NCBI RefSeq assembly: GCF_001866655.1
Contig: NZ_MLYR01000027.1
Coordinates: 47,353-111,352, forward strand
DNA length: 64,000 nt
Direction of reading: 5' to 3'
Origin: Bacillus sp. MUM 116
GTDB taxonomy: Bacteria; Bacillota; Bacilli; Bacillales; Cytobacillaceae
In this document: one piece after another, positions 61,965 to 64,000 of the stretch
Numbering within the stretch: position 1 is the first letter of the stretch
Layout: every line of letters starts with the position of its first letter
Notes under the pieces: model-generated
What the model was told of the DNA's origin: nothing
Databases searched by the model: none
The model's input: the letters and a program-made list of their open reading frames with translations, nothing else
Translations under genes and position numbers: made by a program

Positions 61965-62981
61965 ATGATTTACGATGTTATTGTTATTGGTGGGGGGCCT
62001 TGTGGTTTAGCAACTGGACTTGCCCTTCAGGAACAAGACCTAAATTATGTCATCTTGGAAAAAGGGGGAATTGTAAATTCAATCGTAAAATGCCCCTTGA
62101 ATGTTCGTTTTTATAGTACATCCGATCGTTTAGAAATCGGTAGGATGCCTTTTCTCTCCAAAGAGGAACGTCCGACACGTCAAGAATTAATGAAATACTA
62201 TCAATCTGTTGTTTCGAGACAATCTCTTGAGATTAAATGTTATCACAAGGTCACAAAAATCATTAAAGAACCGGAGCATTTTACTCTCCAAACGATCAAT
62301 CACCAAGGAAAATCTGTCATGTACCAAACAAAAATGCTCGTTATCGCTACAGGAATATTCGATCATCCAAGACGATTGAATATAGAAGGTGAAGAACTTC
62401 CAAAAGTAATACATTATTACCAAGAGGGACACCAATATTATGGACAGCGTGTCTTAGTGGTTGGAGGAAAAAATTCTGCGATTGAGACAGCCATTGACTT
62501 ATATCGCAACGGAGCTAAAGTATCATTGGTTCATCGAGGCGAATCTGCTTACTACGGGATTAAACCTACTCTGTTAATGGATATTAGAAATTTCATTGAA
62601 AAAGGAAAAATTGATTTCTTTCCTCAATCTAATGTTCTTCGAATAGCAGAAGATTCCGTGCTTCTTGAAACTCCTAAAGGAAAAGTGAGTATAGAAAATG
62701 ACTTCGTTTTTCCTCTGATTGGTTACCAACCAGATAGTATAATGCTTAAAAATATAGGGATCCAAATGGATGAATCTACATTAGTTCCTATGTTTAATAA
62801 AGATACCTATGAAACGAATATTGAGAACATATTTCTCGCGGGCGTTGTAACTGGAGGGACAACGAATAAGGTCTATATTGAAGATGGACGATTTCATGGG
62901 GCAAAAATAGCAGAAGTGATAAAAAAGCGGTTCAGACGTATGAACATTTTGATTAATGAACAGTTAAAAAAAGAATCGTAG
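61965..62981 (+). CDS. YpdA-family putative bacillithiol disulfide reductase
   Basis: 338-residue NAD(P)H-dependent flavoprotein of the YpdA/Bdr family: FAD site VIVIGGGPCGLATG with the family-specific Cys14, LEKGGIVNSIVKCP, RFYSTSDRLEIG, ATGIFDHP, the NADPH site VLVVGGKNSAIETAIDLYRNGAKVSLVHRG, and AGVVTGGTTNKVYIEDGRFHG. ATG at 61965 starts the conserved N-terminus; upstream codons in the frame (from 61740) are not family-like. Bdr reduces bacillithiol disulfide in the cytosol. Confidence 0.92.
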   Translation: MIYDVIVIGGGPCGLATGLALQEQDLNYVILEKGGIVNSIVKCPLNVRFYSTSDRLEIGRMPFLSKEERPTRQELMKYYQSVVSRQSLEIKCYHKVTKIIKEPEHFTLQTINHQGKSVMYQTKMLVIATGIFDHPRRLNIEGEELPKVIHYYQEGHQYYGQRVLVVGGKNSAIETAIDLYRNGAKVSLVHRGESAYYGIKPTLLMDIRNFIEKGKIDFFPQSNVLRIAEDSVLLETPKGKVSIENDFVFPLIGYQPDSIMLKNIGIQMDESTLVPMFNKDTYETNIENIFLAGVVTGGTTNKVYIEDGRFHGAKIAEVIKKRFRRMNILINEQLKKES

Positions 62982-63113
62982 ATGTAGAGGAACAGGGCAT
63001 TTCGGCGCCAAATCCAGTCGTTTTTAAAGCGGCATGGGACTGACTCCTTAGTTTCTAAATGGGGTCCTACCAACTAAACCCCGAATTTACAACGATAAAG
63101 AAATTCCAATATT

Positions 63114-63162
63114 AAAAAGCCCAATTTCACTCAGCATTAAAATTGAGAAATTAGGCTTTTTT
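63114..63162. terminator. Bidirectional terminator before the final SDR gene
   Basis: AAAAAGCC-c-AATTTC-a-CTCA...TTGAG-a-AATT-a-GGCTTTTT, a long imperfect stem between convergent genes with T-tracts on both sides. Confidence 0.85.
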
Positions 63163-63217
63163 TGTTGCTCAACTAAAATGACAGTTAAAGTATATTTCTA
63201 ACAATCTTCCTTTTAGT

Positions 63218-63970
63218 TTAACTCATGTCAATTCCACCATTAACCGGAATATAAGCACCATTTATATGCCCATTCCAGTTAGCTACCAAACTTAAAATAG
63301 CTCCGGCGACATCTTCAGGTTTTGCCAAACGCTGTAATGGTGTTAAGTTTCTAAGAATCTCATGCATTTCTGAAGGTTGGTCTTTTGTTGCATCCGTTAA
63401 GACTAAACCAGGAGAGATAATATTGGTTACAATATTTTTTGGTCCCAGTTCTTGTGCTAAGTATTGGGCAAATGTAGTAATAGCTGCTTTGGCTGTACCA
63501 TGAGCAATGAATCCCTGTGAAGGAGTCCGGGATAGAGAACTGGAAATTAGTACTATTTTTCCTCCTCCTTGCTTTTCCATATGGGGAACTACTTCTTGGC
63601 ATAAATGAAATGCTGCGCTCATTTCGTTATTTAACTTATAGGAGAACTCTTCCCAACTCATTTCCGTGAAAGGTTTAAATGCAAAGTCAATATTTGCATT
63701 GTTTATGAGAATGTCAACTCTCCCAAATTCACCAATGGTCTCATCAACTAGGGCCTTTACACCTTCCGTCGTTCTGACATCGGCTTGTATAACCTTACCT
63801 TTTCGACCTGTTCTTTCCACTTCAGCAAGAACCTTTAAAGCCTCTTTTTCAGAACTATGATAGTTAATTACCACATCGGCTCCCGCTTTCGCTAGTAAAA
63901 CAGCCGTAGCTGCACCAATCCCTCTACTACTGCCAGTTATTATTACCACTTTATTCTGCAATGGCTCCAT
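63218..63970 (-). CDS. Short-chain dehydrogenase/reductase with His in place of catalytic Tyr
   Basis: 250-residue SDR: TGSSRGIG cofactor motif, VINYHSS after beta-2 (NADP-type), ISSSLSR with catalytic Ser, and the terminal VNGGIDMS. The Y-x3-K motif reads IAHGTAKAA, so His (codon CAT) replaces the catalytic Tyr, and NNAG reads NNANID. It may be catalytically altered or act as a binding protein; a single TAT to CAT change would explain it. GGAGG eight bases before the ATG at 63970; an in-frame ATG at 63985 is less likely. Confidence 0.88.
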   Translation of the reverse strand: MEPLQNKVVIITGSSRGIGAATAVLLAKAGADVVINYHSSEKEALKVLAEVERTGRKGKVIQADVRTTEGVKALVDETIGEFGRVDILINNANIDFAFKPFTEMSWEEFSYKLNNEMSAAFHLCQEVVPHMEKQGGGKIVLISSSLSRTPSQGFIAHGTAKAAITTFAQYLAQELGPKNIVTNIISPGLVLTDATKDQPSEMHEILRNLTPLQRLAKPEDVAGAILSLVANWNGHINGAYIPVNGGIDMS

Positions 63971-64000
63971 AAATATGACCTCCACTAATTATGTATAATC

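Noticed and set aside
1..64000. tRNA, rRNA, prophage or integrated plasmid genes.
   Set aside because: None seen on reading both strands; apart from the IS6 relic no mobile element is evident.

Overview
The window looks like the chromosome of a spore-forming, low-GC member of Bacillaceae (Bacillus, Neobacillus or a close relative; inferred from gene content, not from a search). Pointers are a LiaIHFSR envelope-stress operon, EfeUOB iron uptake with a Fur-type promoter, a YpdA-type bacillithiol disulfide reductase, a YhfW-type Rieske oxidoreductase, a YkwD-like LysM/CAP protein, a YfmL/CshC-type helicase, YetJ, MscL, strong GGAGG ribosome binding sites and many GTG/TTG starts.

Layout. 1-6.5 kb: the end of an NtrC-type activator, then a proline catabolic operon on the minus strand (P5C dehydrogenase, proline dehydrogenase, a 51-residue protein, a second proline dehydrogenase) and a divergent amino-acid permease. 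6.5-16 kb: ordinary single genes (topB, MFS exporter, AmpS-type aminopeptidase, SDR with a divergent TetR regulator, mscL, yetJ, flippase) plus two small genes. 16-30 kb: an accessory-looking catabolic region. It has two paralogous YtcJ-type amidohydrolases, each behind a well-matched sigma-54 promoter; a PAS/AAA+/Fis activator between them; a sodium/solute symporter with a DUF3311 partner; and a minus-strand operon with FAD amine/amino-acid oxidase, a frameshifted aldehyde dehydrogenase, MATE pump, cupin and a third, truncated amidohydrolase. An IS6-type transposase relic and a duplicated 190-bp leader sit here. 30-33.5 kb: a dicarboxylate/glutamate symporter divergent from a GlnK/GlnL-type (YcbA/YcbB) two-component system. 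33.6-37.6 kb: efeOBU iron uptake. 37.6-41.3 kb: the lia operon. 42-47.5 kb: a CstR-controlled persulfide operon (yrkEFHIJ-like) with extra TusA, DsrE and rhodanese genes. 47.6-64 kb: mixed genes including cystathionine lyase-type enzyme, Rieske oxidoreductase, amidase, helicase, a large WG-repeat protein, an EamA exporter behind a short proline-rich reading frame, the YpdA-type reductase and an SDR.

The strongest candidates for something not yet described are: (i) the 190-bp promoter-leader present twice in inverted orientation (21726-21916 and 29641-29830), with two conserved dyads, one of which shows a compensated base-pair change; (ii) the sigma-54-controlled amidohydrolase/amine-oxidation region it serves; (iii) the PPPP-containing small frame plus 12-bp hairpin directly before the ribosome binding site of an EamA exporter; and (iv) a 21-bp-period tandem array after the Rieske gene. 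All functional statements rest on reading the sequence and on recall of protein families; no database or folding computation was run.
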